Below are positions 34,063-41,090 of a stretch of 52,995 nucleotides of DNA, piece by piece. Both the position numbers and the translations under genes were made by a program. The notes beneath the pieces were generated by a model. The model searched no databases, had not been told where the DNA came from, and saw only the letters and a program-made list of their open reading frames with translations. Source of the DNA: a virus. The stretch covers positions 1 to 52,995 of the IMG/VR virus record IMGVR_UViG_3300033571_027231. One strand, written 5' to 3'. The first letter of the stretch is position 1; each line of letters starts with the position of its first letter.

Positions 34063-34980
34063 ATGGATAGGGAACAATTTTTATTAGAGCGTAGGACTGG
34101 CCTAGGCGGTAGTGATATTTCTTGCCTCCTTGGTGTTAATCAATATCGTAGTGCATTAGATGTTTATTACGAAAAAGTTGAGGGATGTCATCAACAAGAC
34201 AATCAGATCTTGCAACGTGGTAGACGGCTAGAGAAGTATATTTTAGAAGAATATGCGGAGCGTAGTGGAGAAACCTTAGAAACAAATTTACCTATGCTGA
34301 TTGACTCTTATTATCCGTTTTTGATAGGTCATGCTGATGCAAAGATTAAAGATCAGAATGTTATCATAGAGGCTAAATCTACAAGATTTTATATGTCTCA
34401 TTTAAAAGGTATGGTTACTGAACACTGGCGTATACAGGCTGCGCATTATGCAGCTATTGTGGATGCTGAGAGGGTAGATATTCCAGTATTATTTAATAAT
34501 TGGGAATATGGTTGTTTTACATATTATCGAGATGAAGAGCTTGAGCAAAGAATAAGAGAAGCCGCAATAGATTTCTGGCATAATCATATTATCCCACAAA
34601 TACCACCATCACCTCAATCTATAAAAGATATAGCTAGAGAATATCCAAGCAATACCGAGAATAAAGAAGTACAAGCTAATGACGAGATTATCCAAGATAT
34701 TGAACAATTAGCCACAATTACCAATAAAATTAGTGAATTAGAGAAAAAAGAAGCAGACATAAAATTAAAAATAATGGAATATATGCGCGATGCTGAAAAG
34801 TTAAATACTCCAAATGGATATTCTGTTTTATGGAAACAAACTAAGCAAAATAGGTTTGATACTAACAAGTTTAAACTAGAACATCCGAATATCTATTCAG
34901 AATATTTAAAATCGGCAGAGTTTAGACCATTAAAATTAATAAGGAATAATCATGATACTGAAAATGCTTTTAACTTATGA
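34063..34980 (+). CDS. YqaJ-type recombination exonuclease (305 aa)
   Basis: Motifs of the lambda-exo-like nuclease fold are in order: GLGGSDISCLLG (13-24), RGRRLEKYI, GHADAKIKD with Asp92, and VIIEAKSTRF with Glu103 and Lys105, followed by QAAHYAAI. The C-terminal third is a coiled coil and a small domain. It would resect double-strand ends for RecT, which is encoded two genes downstream, forming a phage recombination pair. Confidence 0.85.
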   Translation: MDREQFLLERRTGLGGSDISCLLGVNQYRSALDVYYEKVEGCHQQDNQILQRGRRLEKYILEEYAERSGETLETNLPMLIDSYYPFLIGHADAKIKDQNVIIEAKSTRFYMSHLKGMVTEHWRIQAAHYAAIVDAERVDIPVLFNNWEYGCFTYYRDEELEQRIREAAIDFWHNHIIPQIPPSPQSIKDIAREYPSNTENKEVQANDEIIQDIEQLATITNKISELEKKEADIKLKIMEYMRDAEKLNTPNGYSVLWKQTKQNRFDTNKFKLEHPNIYSEYLKSAEFRPLKLIRNNHDTENAFNL

Positions 34981-35347
34981 TGATGCACAAACTCTTGCTG
35001 TTTTAAGAGAAAATAAAAAGAGTTCTCTTACGAAAGCTGCTGATTTTTTGGGAATAAATAAAACTACATTACATAAATATGAACGTGCTGTAAATCCTAT
35101 CCCTATACAAGTGTGGGAGGACATGAAAGTTTTGTATGATAGTTCTCTTGAGGGGATCGGCACATTATTGAAACGTAGCACAAATGGAGCCCCAATAAAA
35201 AAGCGTGATGAAAAGGATGAAGTAAAGATTATTAAATTTTCTGATGCTAAAGAAAAAGAACGTAACATGAAAGCTATGCGCAATTCGGAATTAGATAACA
35301 AGCTAAGAGTTAATAAATTATTGAAAGAATTATCTACTGTATTTTAG
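34952..35347 (+). CDS. HTH protein between exonuclease and annealase (131 aa)
   Basis: AADFLGINKTTLHKYERAVN plus LAVLRENKKSSLTK is an XRE-type helix-turn-helix in the N-terminal 60 residues; the rest is Lys-rich. Its start overlaps the YqaJ gene by 29 bases (an ATG at 34964 is an alternative). A regulator of the recombination operon or a DNA-binding accessory. Confidence 0.7.
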   Translation: MILKMLLTYDDAQTLAVLRENKKSSLTKAADFLGINKTTLHKYERAVNPIPIQVWEDMKVLYDSSLEGIGTLLKRSTNGAPIKKRDEKDEVKIIKFSDAKEKERNMKAMRNSELDNKLRVNKLLKELSTVF

Positions 35348-35357
35348 GAGAGGAAAT

Positions 35358-36125
35358 ATGAGTGAGATTGCAGAAATACCACTAGAAAATAAAATAGTTA
35401 GAAAATCTGCTGGCGAAATAATACGTGATGTGTTACATAAGCAAGAAAGTAGTTTATTACCAATGCTCGATGGTGACATTGGGCAATTTCACAAGCTAGC
35501 TGCATCTTTTTCATTTGCAATAATTGAAAATAAGCTAGAGAATTGTGACAGAATGTCGATGATTAAAGCATTTCAGAAATGCTGTAAATTTAATTTGGAC
35601 CCTACAGTCGGTAGTGGCAAGATATTTATAATTAATTATAAGGGCTATGTGAGCGCTCAAATAGGTTATCAAGGATTGCTGGAGTTAGCAATGAGGCGTA
35701 AAGATATAGTATCCAATATTTACTCAAATATTGTCTATGAGGGTGATGAATTTGAAGTGGAATACGGCAATAATATTACCTATAGACATGTACCAAAGTT
35801 TAAGAGTAGAAAATTATGGCTCACTTATGCTGTGGTAAAATTTAAAAATGGTGATATTCAAATTGAAGTATCTAACATAGAAGATATTGAGAAGTCGAAG
35901 GATTACAGTAAGGGAGCGCATAGAGAGGGTTCGCCATGGAAAGAGCATTATAATTCTATGGCAAAGATAGTCCCTTTAAGAAAAGTAGCAAAGATAGCTT
36001 TATCAATTACTACTGACGATGATGAATATATGAGCCACGAAGATATGGTTCGGGAAAAAAATATGCGAGTAGTGAGCGCGCCTATTTCCGCAATAGCTCA
36101 AAATGAAAATATATTAACGGATTAG
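35358..36125 (+). CDS. RecT-type single-strand annealing protein (255 aa)
   Basis: FNLDPTVGSGKIFIINYKGY, SAQIGYQGLLELAMRRKDI, and NSMAKIVPLRKVAKI are the RecT/Redbeta-type landmarks; SHEDMV lies near the end. With the YqaJ exonuclease it anneals single strands during phage replication. SD AGGAG lies 9 bases before the ATG. Confidence 0.9.
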   Translation: MSEIAEIPLENKIVRKSAGEIIRDVLHKQESSLLPMLDGDIGQFHKLAASFSFAIIENKLENCDRMSMIKAFQKCCKFNLDPTVGSGKIFIINYKGYVSAQIGYQGLLELAMRRKDIVSNIYSNIVYEGDEFEVEYGNNITYRHVPKFKSRKLWLTYAVVKFKNGDIQIEVSNIEDIEKSKDYSKGAHREGSPWKEHYNSMAKIVPLRKVAKIALSITTDDDEYMSHEDMVREKNMRVVSAPISAIAQNENILTD

Positions 36126-36130
36126 TTATT

Positions 36131-36157
36131 TTTCAATACATCCAGAAATTGACAAAT
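36131..36157. repeat. Direct repeat flanking the MFS cassette (left)
   Basis: Matches 38139-38165 at 25 of 27 bases (core TTTCAATACATCCAGAAAT identical). The right copy is the end of the 37673-38167 coding sequence (...SIHPE), so the left one is a fragment of that gene end with no gene around it. Confidence 0.8.
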
Positions 36158-36170
36158 AAATAGTATTTTT

Positions 36171-36248
36171 ATGACCTACAAACCTTTAGGCAAAAAGCAA
36201 AAAAAAGCGACTGCGTTATTTTCAATGGATTTTATATTTTATGTCTAG
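36171..36248 (+). pseudogene. 25-codon fragment resembling an MFS N-terminus
   Basis: Read from ATG 36171, MTYKPLGKKQKKATALFSM ends 8 bases inside the next gene. Rickettsial MFS carriers of this group often start KEQKKAVGLLS before the first membrane helix, so this looks like the leftover N-terminus of a similar carrier; a leader peptide is the alternative. Confidence 0.35.
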
Positions 36249-37524
36249 TGTAGTTAATCTAAAAACTATATATTTGCTTTTTATAGGCACCTTTTTAGAG
36301 TATTTTGATTTAATGCTCTATGTGCATATGTCAGTATTGCTTAATGAGTTATTTTTCCCGAAAACTACTCCTGAGAATGCAGCTTATCTTTCGGCTTTTT
36401 CTTTTTGTCTTAGTTTTGTATTTAGGCCTTTTGGAGCATTAATATTTGGCAAAATAGGTGATAAATATGGACGCAAGTTTACTATTATTATTACCACTTT
36501 TATGATGAGTATATCTTGTGGCATGATGTTTTTTGTCCCTACATATGCCAAAATTGGCATAATGGCTAGCTGGATTGTAGGACTTGCTAGAGTAATACAA
36601 AGTATTTCTTCTATGGGAGAAATAGTTGGAGCTAAATTATATTTAACTGAAATTATAGAGCCACCTCTACAATATCCTATAGTTACTATAATTCAAGTAG
36701 CAGCAGCCTTTGGGGGGGTAATATCATTAGTAATTGCTGTGTTTATAAATATGTTTGGATTGGAATGGCGTTATGCTTTTTTGCTAGGAGCAACTATCGC
36801 AGTAATAGGCGCATACAGTAGAAGAACATTAAGAGAATCTCCTGATTTTGTTGATGCAAAAAAAAGAGTGGAAAAGTACTTAAAAGCAAAGAATGAAGAT
36901 ATTACAATTGTAACTCATAGCACGTTGTGGCATGAAAAAGTAAATTGGAAAACTGTAATGGCTACTTGTTTGATGGATTGTATGTGGCCAATATGTTTTT
37001 ATTTTAGTTATAATTATTGTTCCACTATATTAAAAACAATGGGCTATTCTCCTCAAGAAATAATATATAACAATTTATTTGTTTCTCTTTTTGATTTTGT
37101 GGGGATAGGGCTATTAGCTTATCTTAGTTATTATATTTATCCATTAACTATTTTAAGAATTAGATTTTTTATGTTTAGTGTTTTAATTTTAACATGTATA
37201 TATGTCTTATGTGAAGCACACATAACTATGTTTCATATATTTTGTATTCAAGCTTCTGTTATTTTTCTAGGACTTAATCCTAACCCTGCATCTGCAATCA
37301 TCTTTAAGTATTTTCCTATACTGAAAAGATTTACTGTAATAGCTTGGACATTCGCTATTTCTAGATCATTAATGTATATTATTATTAGTTTTGGAATGAC
37401 TTATTTGAATAATAAATTTAATCATGGAGGATTGTTGATTATAATAATCCCTTTCTTAATTGCTTTTTATTGGGGATTACATCATTTCATTAAATTAGAA
37501 GAAGAAAGCTCACTTAGTAAATAA
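36241..37524 (+). CDS. MFS transporter, rickettsial ProP-like (427 aa)
   Basis: Twelve hydrophobic helices. GTFLEYFDLMLYVHMSV, FRPFGALIFGKIGDKYGRK (the GxxxDRxGRR-like loop between helices 2 and 3), and FTIIITTFMMSI are diagnostic; IQSISSMGEIVGAKLYLTEI follows. This closely resembles the ProP-like metabolite/H+ symporters multiplied in rickettsiae. It would supply an osmolyte or host metabolite to the bacterium. It is cargo between the recombination genes and a 47-residue gene, flanked by direct repeats, which suggests transfer. Confidence 0.85.
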   Translation: MSSVVNLKTIYLLFIGTFLEYFDLMLYVHMSVLLNELFFPKTTPENAAYLSAFSFCLSFVFRPFGALIFGKIGDKYGRKFTIIITTFMMSISCGMMFFVPTYAKIGIMASWIVGLARVIQSISSMGEIVGAKLYLTEIIEPPLQYPIVTIIQVAAAFGGVISLVIAVFINMFGLEWRYAFLLGATIAVIGAYSRRTLRESPDFVDAKKRVEKYLKAKNEDITIVTHSTLWHEKVNWKTVMATCLMDCMWPICFYFSYNYCSTILKTMGYSPQEIIYNNLFVSLFDFVGIGLLAYLSYYIYPLTILRIRFFMFSVLILTCIYVLCEAHITMFHIFCIQASVIFLGLNPNPASAIIFKYFPILKRFTVIAWTFAISRSLMYIIISFGMTYLNNKFNHGGLLIIIIPFLIAFYWGLHHFIKLEEESSLSK

Positions 37525-37529
37525 AAATC

Positions 37530-37673
37530 ATGACGAACCACTTAAAACTCATAGAAGAGCAAGAAACCATATTAAGAAATCTAAAACTAAACATGCAAAA
37601 TCTTCAGGATAGAATTCAATATCATAAGGACCAATTGAATTGGCTTAAGGAAACAGAAAAGGTCAAAAAATAA
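37530..37673 (+). CDS. Small coiled-coil protein (47 aa)
   Basis: ATG 37530; residues 4-45 are helical heptads (LIEEQETILRNLKLNMQNLQ). The stop and the next gene's ATG share bases (TAATG). It is probably a partner of the membrane-anchored coiled coil next to it. Function unknown. Confidence 0.5.
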   Translation: MTNHLKLIEEQETILRNLKLNMQNLQDRIQYHKDQLNWLKETEKVKK

Positions 37674-38167
37674 TGGAATGGATTATACAACATATTCTAG
37701 AAACTTTAGGGATATTAGGATCTATTGGAGCCATGATATATGGCATTTATAGGTCTTCTTCTTTTATAGGTACAGTTAATATTAGACTAGATAATTTAAA
37801 AGAGAGAATGGAGAGATTAGAAAGCTATCACGATGGTTTGATAGATACAAAAATGAAAAAAAGAAAGAGCCCTTTGTCGTTAACCCCTTATGCTATTGAA
37901 GTTTTAAAGGATATAGAATTTTATAAAATTTTTGATTCTATGAAAAAAGAATTATGTAAAAGACTAGATGAATATGGGCTACGTACTAAATATGATGTAC
38001 AAGAAATGTCAAACTTTCTCATGAGAAAAATAAAGGATGATAAGATTTGCGATCAATTAAAAGCAGCTGCGTTTTCAAAAGGATATAATCTAGATGAGAT
38101 ATTATCTGCAGCGGCTATTCCTCTGCGTGATTATTATCTTTCAATACATCCAGAAATAAACAAATGA
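37673..38167 (+). CDS. Membrane-anchored coiled-coil protein (164 aa)
   Basis: Residues 8-28 (ILETLGILGSIGAMIYGI) are a transmembrane helix, followed by a coiled coil (VNIRLDNLKERMERLESYHD) and a helical domain with LSLTPYAIEVLKDIEFYKIF. Only the N-terminus would be in the membrane. The final codons are repeated at 36131-36157. It overlaps the ProQ gene by 4 bases. Role unknown. Confidence 0.6.
   Translation: MEWIIQHILETLGILGSIGAMIYGIYRSSSFIGTVNIRLDNLKERMERLESYHDGLIDTKMKKRKSPLSLTPYAIEVLKDIEFYKIFDSMKKELCKRLDEYGLRTKYDVQEMSNFLMRKIKDDKICDQLKAAAFSKGYNLDEILSAAAIPLRDYYLSIHPEINK
38139..38165. repeat. Direct repeat flanking the MFS cassette (right)
   Basis: Second copy of the 27-base repeat (25/27 with 36131-36157), at the end of the membrane-anchored coiled-coil gene and touching the ProQ ATG. 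The copies are 2008 bases apart. Confidence 0.8.
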
Positions 38168-38556
38168 CTGAGGAATCAAAACGCCCTATCTTAAAATTAT
38201 CTATTGTTAAAACTAGTTTAGAAAATCTTCAAAAAACTAAACCATCAATTAAATATGAAAAGATTAAAGAGGAAAAGCCTAAAACACCTAAATATTTTGT
38301 CTTTGACCCCCAAGAACTCGGCCATTTATATAAGTTAGTACGCGAAAAATTTCCTAATACTTTCCCACCTAAAGATCAAACACCTAAAATACTAGCTATC
38401 GGTATTCACAAGGCATTAGTAGAAGCTCTTAATTTGCCTATGATCAAAGCTAAATCATTCTGTAGAATCTATTGCAAAAGAAAAGAATATTTAGAAGCTA
38501 GAGTCAAAGGTACTCCACGCTATGACCTAAATGGCACAGTAGTCGGAGAAGTGTAA
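38164..38556 (+). CDS. ProQ/FinO-family RNA chaperone (130 aa)
   Basis: A basic, flexible N-terminus (1-42) leads into the ProQ/FINO domain: LGHLYKLVREKFPNTFPP, TPKILAIGIHKALVEALNL, FCRIYCKRKEYLEARVKGTP and RYDLNG near the end. Members bind structured RNAs and pair small RNAs with messages; plasmid FinO promotes FinP-traJ pairing. Here it is followed within about 110 bases by a strongly folded, non-coding leader (38663-38782). Start ATG overlaps the preceding stop by 4 bases. Confidence 0.8.
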   Translation: MTEESKRPILKLSIVKTSLENLQKTKPSIKYEKIKEEKPKTPKYFVFDPQELGHLYKLVREKFPNTFPPKDQTPKILAIGIHKALVEALNLPMIKAKSFCRIYCKRKEYLEARVKGTPRYDLNGTVVGEV

Positions 38557-38662
38557 TCCATCCTTTTAAATTCATTGCATTCAAATAATAATTAATCTTT
38601 ACTTAACTTCCCAAGAGATATCGACAATATCTAACAGCATTTGCCTATAATGCTTGATGTTA

Positions 38663-38782
38663 GGCTCCTTAAGCTTACGCCGGGAGCCCTATCATCATAC
38701 AATAGCGCTTCTAGCGTAAAAATGATAGGAGGTTTCTGTTAAAACTTTGTCGAGCTCCTGGCGCCAACTAAGGAAAGGAGCT
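38663..38782 (+). ncRNA. Structured leader with anti-SD hairpin
   Basis: Three hairpins: GGCTCC/GGAGCC (38663-38668, 38683-38688); CCTATCAT/ATGATAGG (38688-38695, 38722-38729) enclosing CGCT/AGCG (38706-38716); AGCTCC/GGAGCT (38753-38758, 38777-38782). The last one holds the GGAG that serves as SD for the ATG at 38792. The open stretch between hairpins 2 and 3 (38735-38755) is complementary to 33858-33877. This suggests a switch on translation of the 38792 gene. Confidence 0.5.
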
Positions 38783-38791
38783 TGACTTTAA

Positions 38792-39001
38792 ATGAAACAA
38801 GAAAAAGAAAATGACGAATACTCGTACGAAAATTTCTTAAAACTATCAGAAAAATCACAAGCTGAAATTTATTTTGGGGTTGCGCAAGTGTTATTTAAAC
38901 AAGGAAAAACACTATTAGCTATAGAATTTATGACGCATGCTTTAAGTATAGATCCAAAATTAGGAAAATGGTTGATAGGCGGAAGTGATGATTGGGATTA
39001 A
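38792..39001 (+). CDS. Small TPR-like protein, paralogue B (69 aa)
   Basis: NFLKLSEKSQAEIYFGVAQV, LFKQGKTLLAIEFMTHALSI match paralogue A at 33573-33848. It has a helical hairpin core and an acidic end (GGSDDWD). SD GGAG is 11 bases upstream and is folded into hairpin 3 of the leader. It could be the controlled output of the ProQ/FinO locus; the molecular role is unknown. Confidence 0.65.
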   Translation: MKQEKENDEYSYENFLKLSEKSQAEIYFGVAQVLFKQGKTLLAIEFMTHALSIDPKLGKWLIGGSDDWD

Positions 39002-39004
39002 TAT

Positions 39005-39118
39005 TTAATCTTTTTTTTCATTTTCCCACTGTTTCATTTCTTCCACTACATCTTCTTCGGTGATGAAAAGCCATTTTTCAAATTGTTTCCATTTGTCTTT
39101 AAACCAACAAAAACTCAT
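39005..39118 (-). CDS. Possible small protein on the opposite strand (37 aa)
   Basis: ATG 39118, MSFCWFKDKWKQFEKWLF then ITEEDVVEEMKQW. Trp-rich, amphipathic, overlapping nothing on the plus strand in frame. No Shine-Dalgarno is compelling. Listed because it fills an otherwise empty gap. Confidence 0.35.
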   Translation of the reverse strand: MSFCWFKDKWKQFEKWLFITEEDVVEEMKQWENEKKD

Positions 39119-39175
39119 TTAAACTACCTTTTTAATTTTGTGATACAATATTTTAGCACAAATATTAAAAATACT

Positions 39176-39484
39176 ATGAATCATCTTAAACACAAATTCA
39201 AAGCTATTCCTACTGTAAGTGATAACATCAGATTTTCTTCTAAAAAAGAAAAAAAGCGCTACGAAGAATTAAAGTTGTTACAACAAGCTGGTGAGCTTCT
39301 GTTTTTCCTTAGGCAAGTGCCATTTCACTTACCAGGTAACGTTAAATATGTTTGCGATTTTATGAGCTTTTGGAAGGATGGAGCAGTCACCATAGAAGAT
39401 GTAAAAGGATTTAAAACTCCTATGTACAAAACAAAAAAGAAAATATTAGAAGCTACTTATCCTATTGAGATTATGGAAGTTTGA
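39176..39484 (+). CDS. DUF1064-like nuclease-family protein (102 aa)
   Basis: The ATG at 39176 is preferred to an upstream TTG. SSKKEKKRYEELKLLQQAGE, LFFLRQVPFHLPGNVKYVCD, then TIEDVKGFKTPMYKTKKKIL form the restriction-endonuclease-like order (Asp of VCDF, E-x-K of TIEDVKG) typical of DUF1064. Phage members probably process DNA junctions. The promoter is extended -10 TGATACAAT at about 39141. Confidence 0.7.
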   Translation: MNHLKHKFKAIPTVSDNIRFSSKKEKKRYEELKLLQQAGELLFFLRQVPFHLPGNVKYVCDFMSFWKDGAVTIEDVKGFKTPMYKTKKKILEATYPIEIMEV

Positions 39485-39531
39485 CAAATGGTACTTAATA
39501 ATGTACTATATTCTTTAAAAAGGAATATTAT

Positions 39532-39777
39532 ATGCAAGTTTATACACTTACCGAAGCAAGAGCAAAATTATTTAACTTAGTAGATGAAGTTCAAACATCT
39601 CATGAACCAATATATTTAAAAGGAAAACGTAAAGATGCTGTAATTTTATCTAAAGAAGATTATGAGGGGTTACAAGAGACTTTATATTTGTATTCTATAC
39701 CAGACTTAGTAGAATCAATTTTAGAAGCTAGTAAAGAGCCGCTTGAGGAATGTATAGAGTGGACAGATGATCTTTAA
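39532..39777 (+). CDS. Phd/YefM-family antitoxin (81 aa)
   Basis: QVYTLTEARAKLFNLVDEVQ, PIYLKGKRKDAVILSKEDYE is the DNA-binding fold of YefM/Phd antitoxins, followed by a C-terminal toxin-neutralising helix. It overlaps the toxin gene by 11 bases. It represses the operon and stabilises the phage-plasmid, by analogy to other members. Confidence 0.85.
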   Translation: MQVYTLTEARAKLFNLVDEVQTSHEPIYLKGKRKDAVILSKEDYEGLQETLYLYSIPDLVESILEASKEPLEECIEWTDDL

Positions 39778-40024
39778 AATAGTACTTTCAAAAGAAGCAC
39801 AAAAAGATTTGAAGCATTTAAAAGCAGCTGGATTAGAAGCAAATGCAAAGAAATTACGTGATATTTTGGCGCTTAATCCATATATGCCTCCATATGAAAA
39901 ACTTACTGGGGATTTAATTGGACAATATTCCAGAAGAATTAATTTAAAACATCGATTAGTTTATGAAATTTTTGAAGATTTAAGAATAGTGAAGATATCA
40001 AAAATGTGGGGACATTATGAGTAA
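39767..40024 (+). CDS. YoeB/Txe-type ribonuclease toxin (85 aa)
   Basis: IFKIVLSKEAQKDLKHLKAA, LRDILALNPYMPPYEKLTGD and YSRRINLKHRLVYEI, ending in KMWGHYE, are the YoeB/Txe landmarks; the terminal H-Y pair is normal for this ribosome-dependent mRNA nuclease. Paired with the antitoxin in front. Serves as addiction module or phage defence; overlap with the HTH gene downstream is 8 bases. Confidence 0.85.
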   Translation: MIFKIVLSKEAQKDLKHLKAAGLEANAKKLRDILALNPYMPPYEKLTGDLIGQYSRRINLKHRLVYEIFEDLRIVKISKMWGHYE

Positions 40025-40358
40025 TTATTACAAACCAATTACTCCTGGGCAATATTTAGAAGAAGAGTTTTTAAAACCATTTGGTATAACTCAAAGTCAG
40101 TTGAGTCGTGACCTTGATATTTCAATTTCTAAAATTAATAATATTAAGGGTATTAGCAACATTTATGTAGGAATGTGGCATAAGGCTATAGCCAGTAGAT
40201 ATATGGCTTTAAGATTAAGTGAGTATTTTAGAACATCTGTTCAAATGTGGTTAAACTTACAATCACACTATGATTTAAGAATTGCAAAAAATGAAAAATT
40301 AGATCAAATCAAAAACCGAATTAGACCTTTTTTAAAAGTCAATTTCAATCTTAATTGA
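40017..40358 (+). CDS. HigA-type HTH antitoxin, no HigB partner (113 aa)
   Basis: PITPGQYLEEEFLKPFGITQ, SQLSRDLDISISKINNI and LRLSEYFRTSVQMWLNLQ are HigA/VapI. An insertion (SNIYVGMWHKAIA) interrupts the usual INxIxxGKR region. It has no adjacent higB. It may be a third component of the YefM-YoeB cluster, perhaps an extra repressor. It overlaps the convergent virion gene by 27 bases. Confidence 0.75.
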   Translation: MSNYYKPITPGQYLEEEFLKPFGITQSQLSRDLDISISKINNIKGISNIYVGMWHKAIASRYMALRLSEYFRTSVQMWLNLQSHYDLRIAKNEKLDQIKNRIRPFLKVNFNLN

Positions 40359-41090
40359 TCTATTTCTTTCGGGAGCAATGGGAGTAACCATATTATCTTG
40401 ATTAAAATACTCTCTAATATTTTGAAAAACCTTATAAGTTATTCTATTGATTACATCTTCAGATAATTCTTTTGCCTCTTTATTATTATCTTTTATAGAC
40501 TCTTTTGTCTCTTTTGTAGGTGATTCACTAATTGTTTCTTTTCTTTTAGGAGGAGCAACTTTTTTCAATAAATTTAATTGATCTAAAAATGAACCGGCTA
40601 TTTTCTTAAAATTATTTTCGTTTCTTTCTAAAGAGATAGGAACACTCCTACTTAAAGGCTTTATTTCTTCCTCCTCTAATTCAAGTGAAGGAAATTTAAA
40701 CTTATCTTCCAATGATGCATCTAAATCTTTTAAATCATCTTCATTATTTTTAAATTTATGAGATCTAATTCTTTGAGTTAAGGGATTTATATCTTTTAGT
40801 TTTTCCAATTGAATAGTACTTGTTTTACGGGTTTTAAACAATGAAATAGGAATGATATTATTAGAATCTTCTTTCTTATCTAATTTAAGTAAGCTAGATT
40901 TAAATTGCTCTTCTAAGGGTTCATCTAATTCTCGTAGTTCATGCTCACGATATTTAAATTTTGGCGATATCATTTTAGTAGTTAAAATATTATTAAGATC
41001 TCTCCTAGCTTTAACTTTGTGACCTATATCAAATTGTTTTGGTCCGATCATATTATGCCTATTATTTTTCTTACCATGTATTTCCCCCAT
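40332..41090 (-). CDS. Hypothetical charged protein of the ejection operon (252 aa)
   Basis: Highly charged and probably mostly disordered. It contains an internal duplication: a unit with FKYREHELRELDEPLEEQFK followed by ...IPISL..., then FKNNEDDLKDLDASLEDKFK and ...VPISL.... It is the last gene of the tail-ejection run and overlaps the one before by 20 bases. Possibly a virion-ejected protein; no family recognised. Confidence 0.6.
   Translation of the reverse strand: MGEIHGKKNNRHNMIGPKQFDIGHKVKARRDLNNILTTKMISPKFKYREHELRELDEPLEEQFKSSLLKLDKKEDSNNIIPISLFKTRKTSTIQLEKLKDINPLTQRIRSHKFKNNEDDLKDLDASLEDKFKFPSLELEEEEIKPLSRSVPISLERNENNFKKIAGSFLDQLNLLKKVAPPKRKETISESPTKETKESIKDNNKEAKELSEDVINRITYKVFQNIREYFNQDNMVTPIAPERNRSIKIEIDF

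Noticed and set aside
33858-38755. Reading the complementary segments as an att site pair
   Set aside because: They are inverted, only about 20 bases, with no integrase; RNA pairing fits better.
38663-38790. tRNA or tmRNA
   Set aside because: The hairpins do not form a cloverleaf, and no CCA end or anticodon arm is present.
39083-39175. TTG-start N-terminal extension of the DUF1064-like gene
   Set aside because: The extension is hydrophobic and overlaps an opposite-strand frame and a likely promoter; the ATG at 39176 begins the recognised domain.
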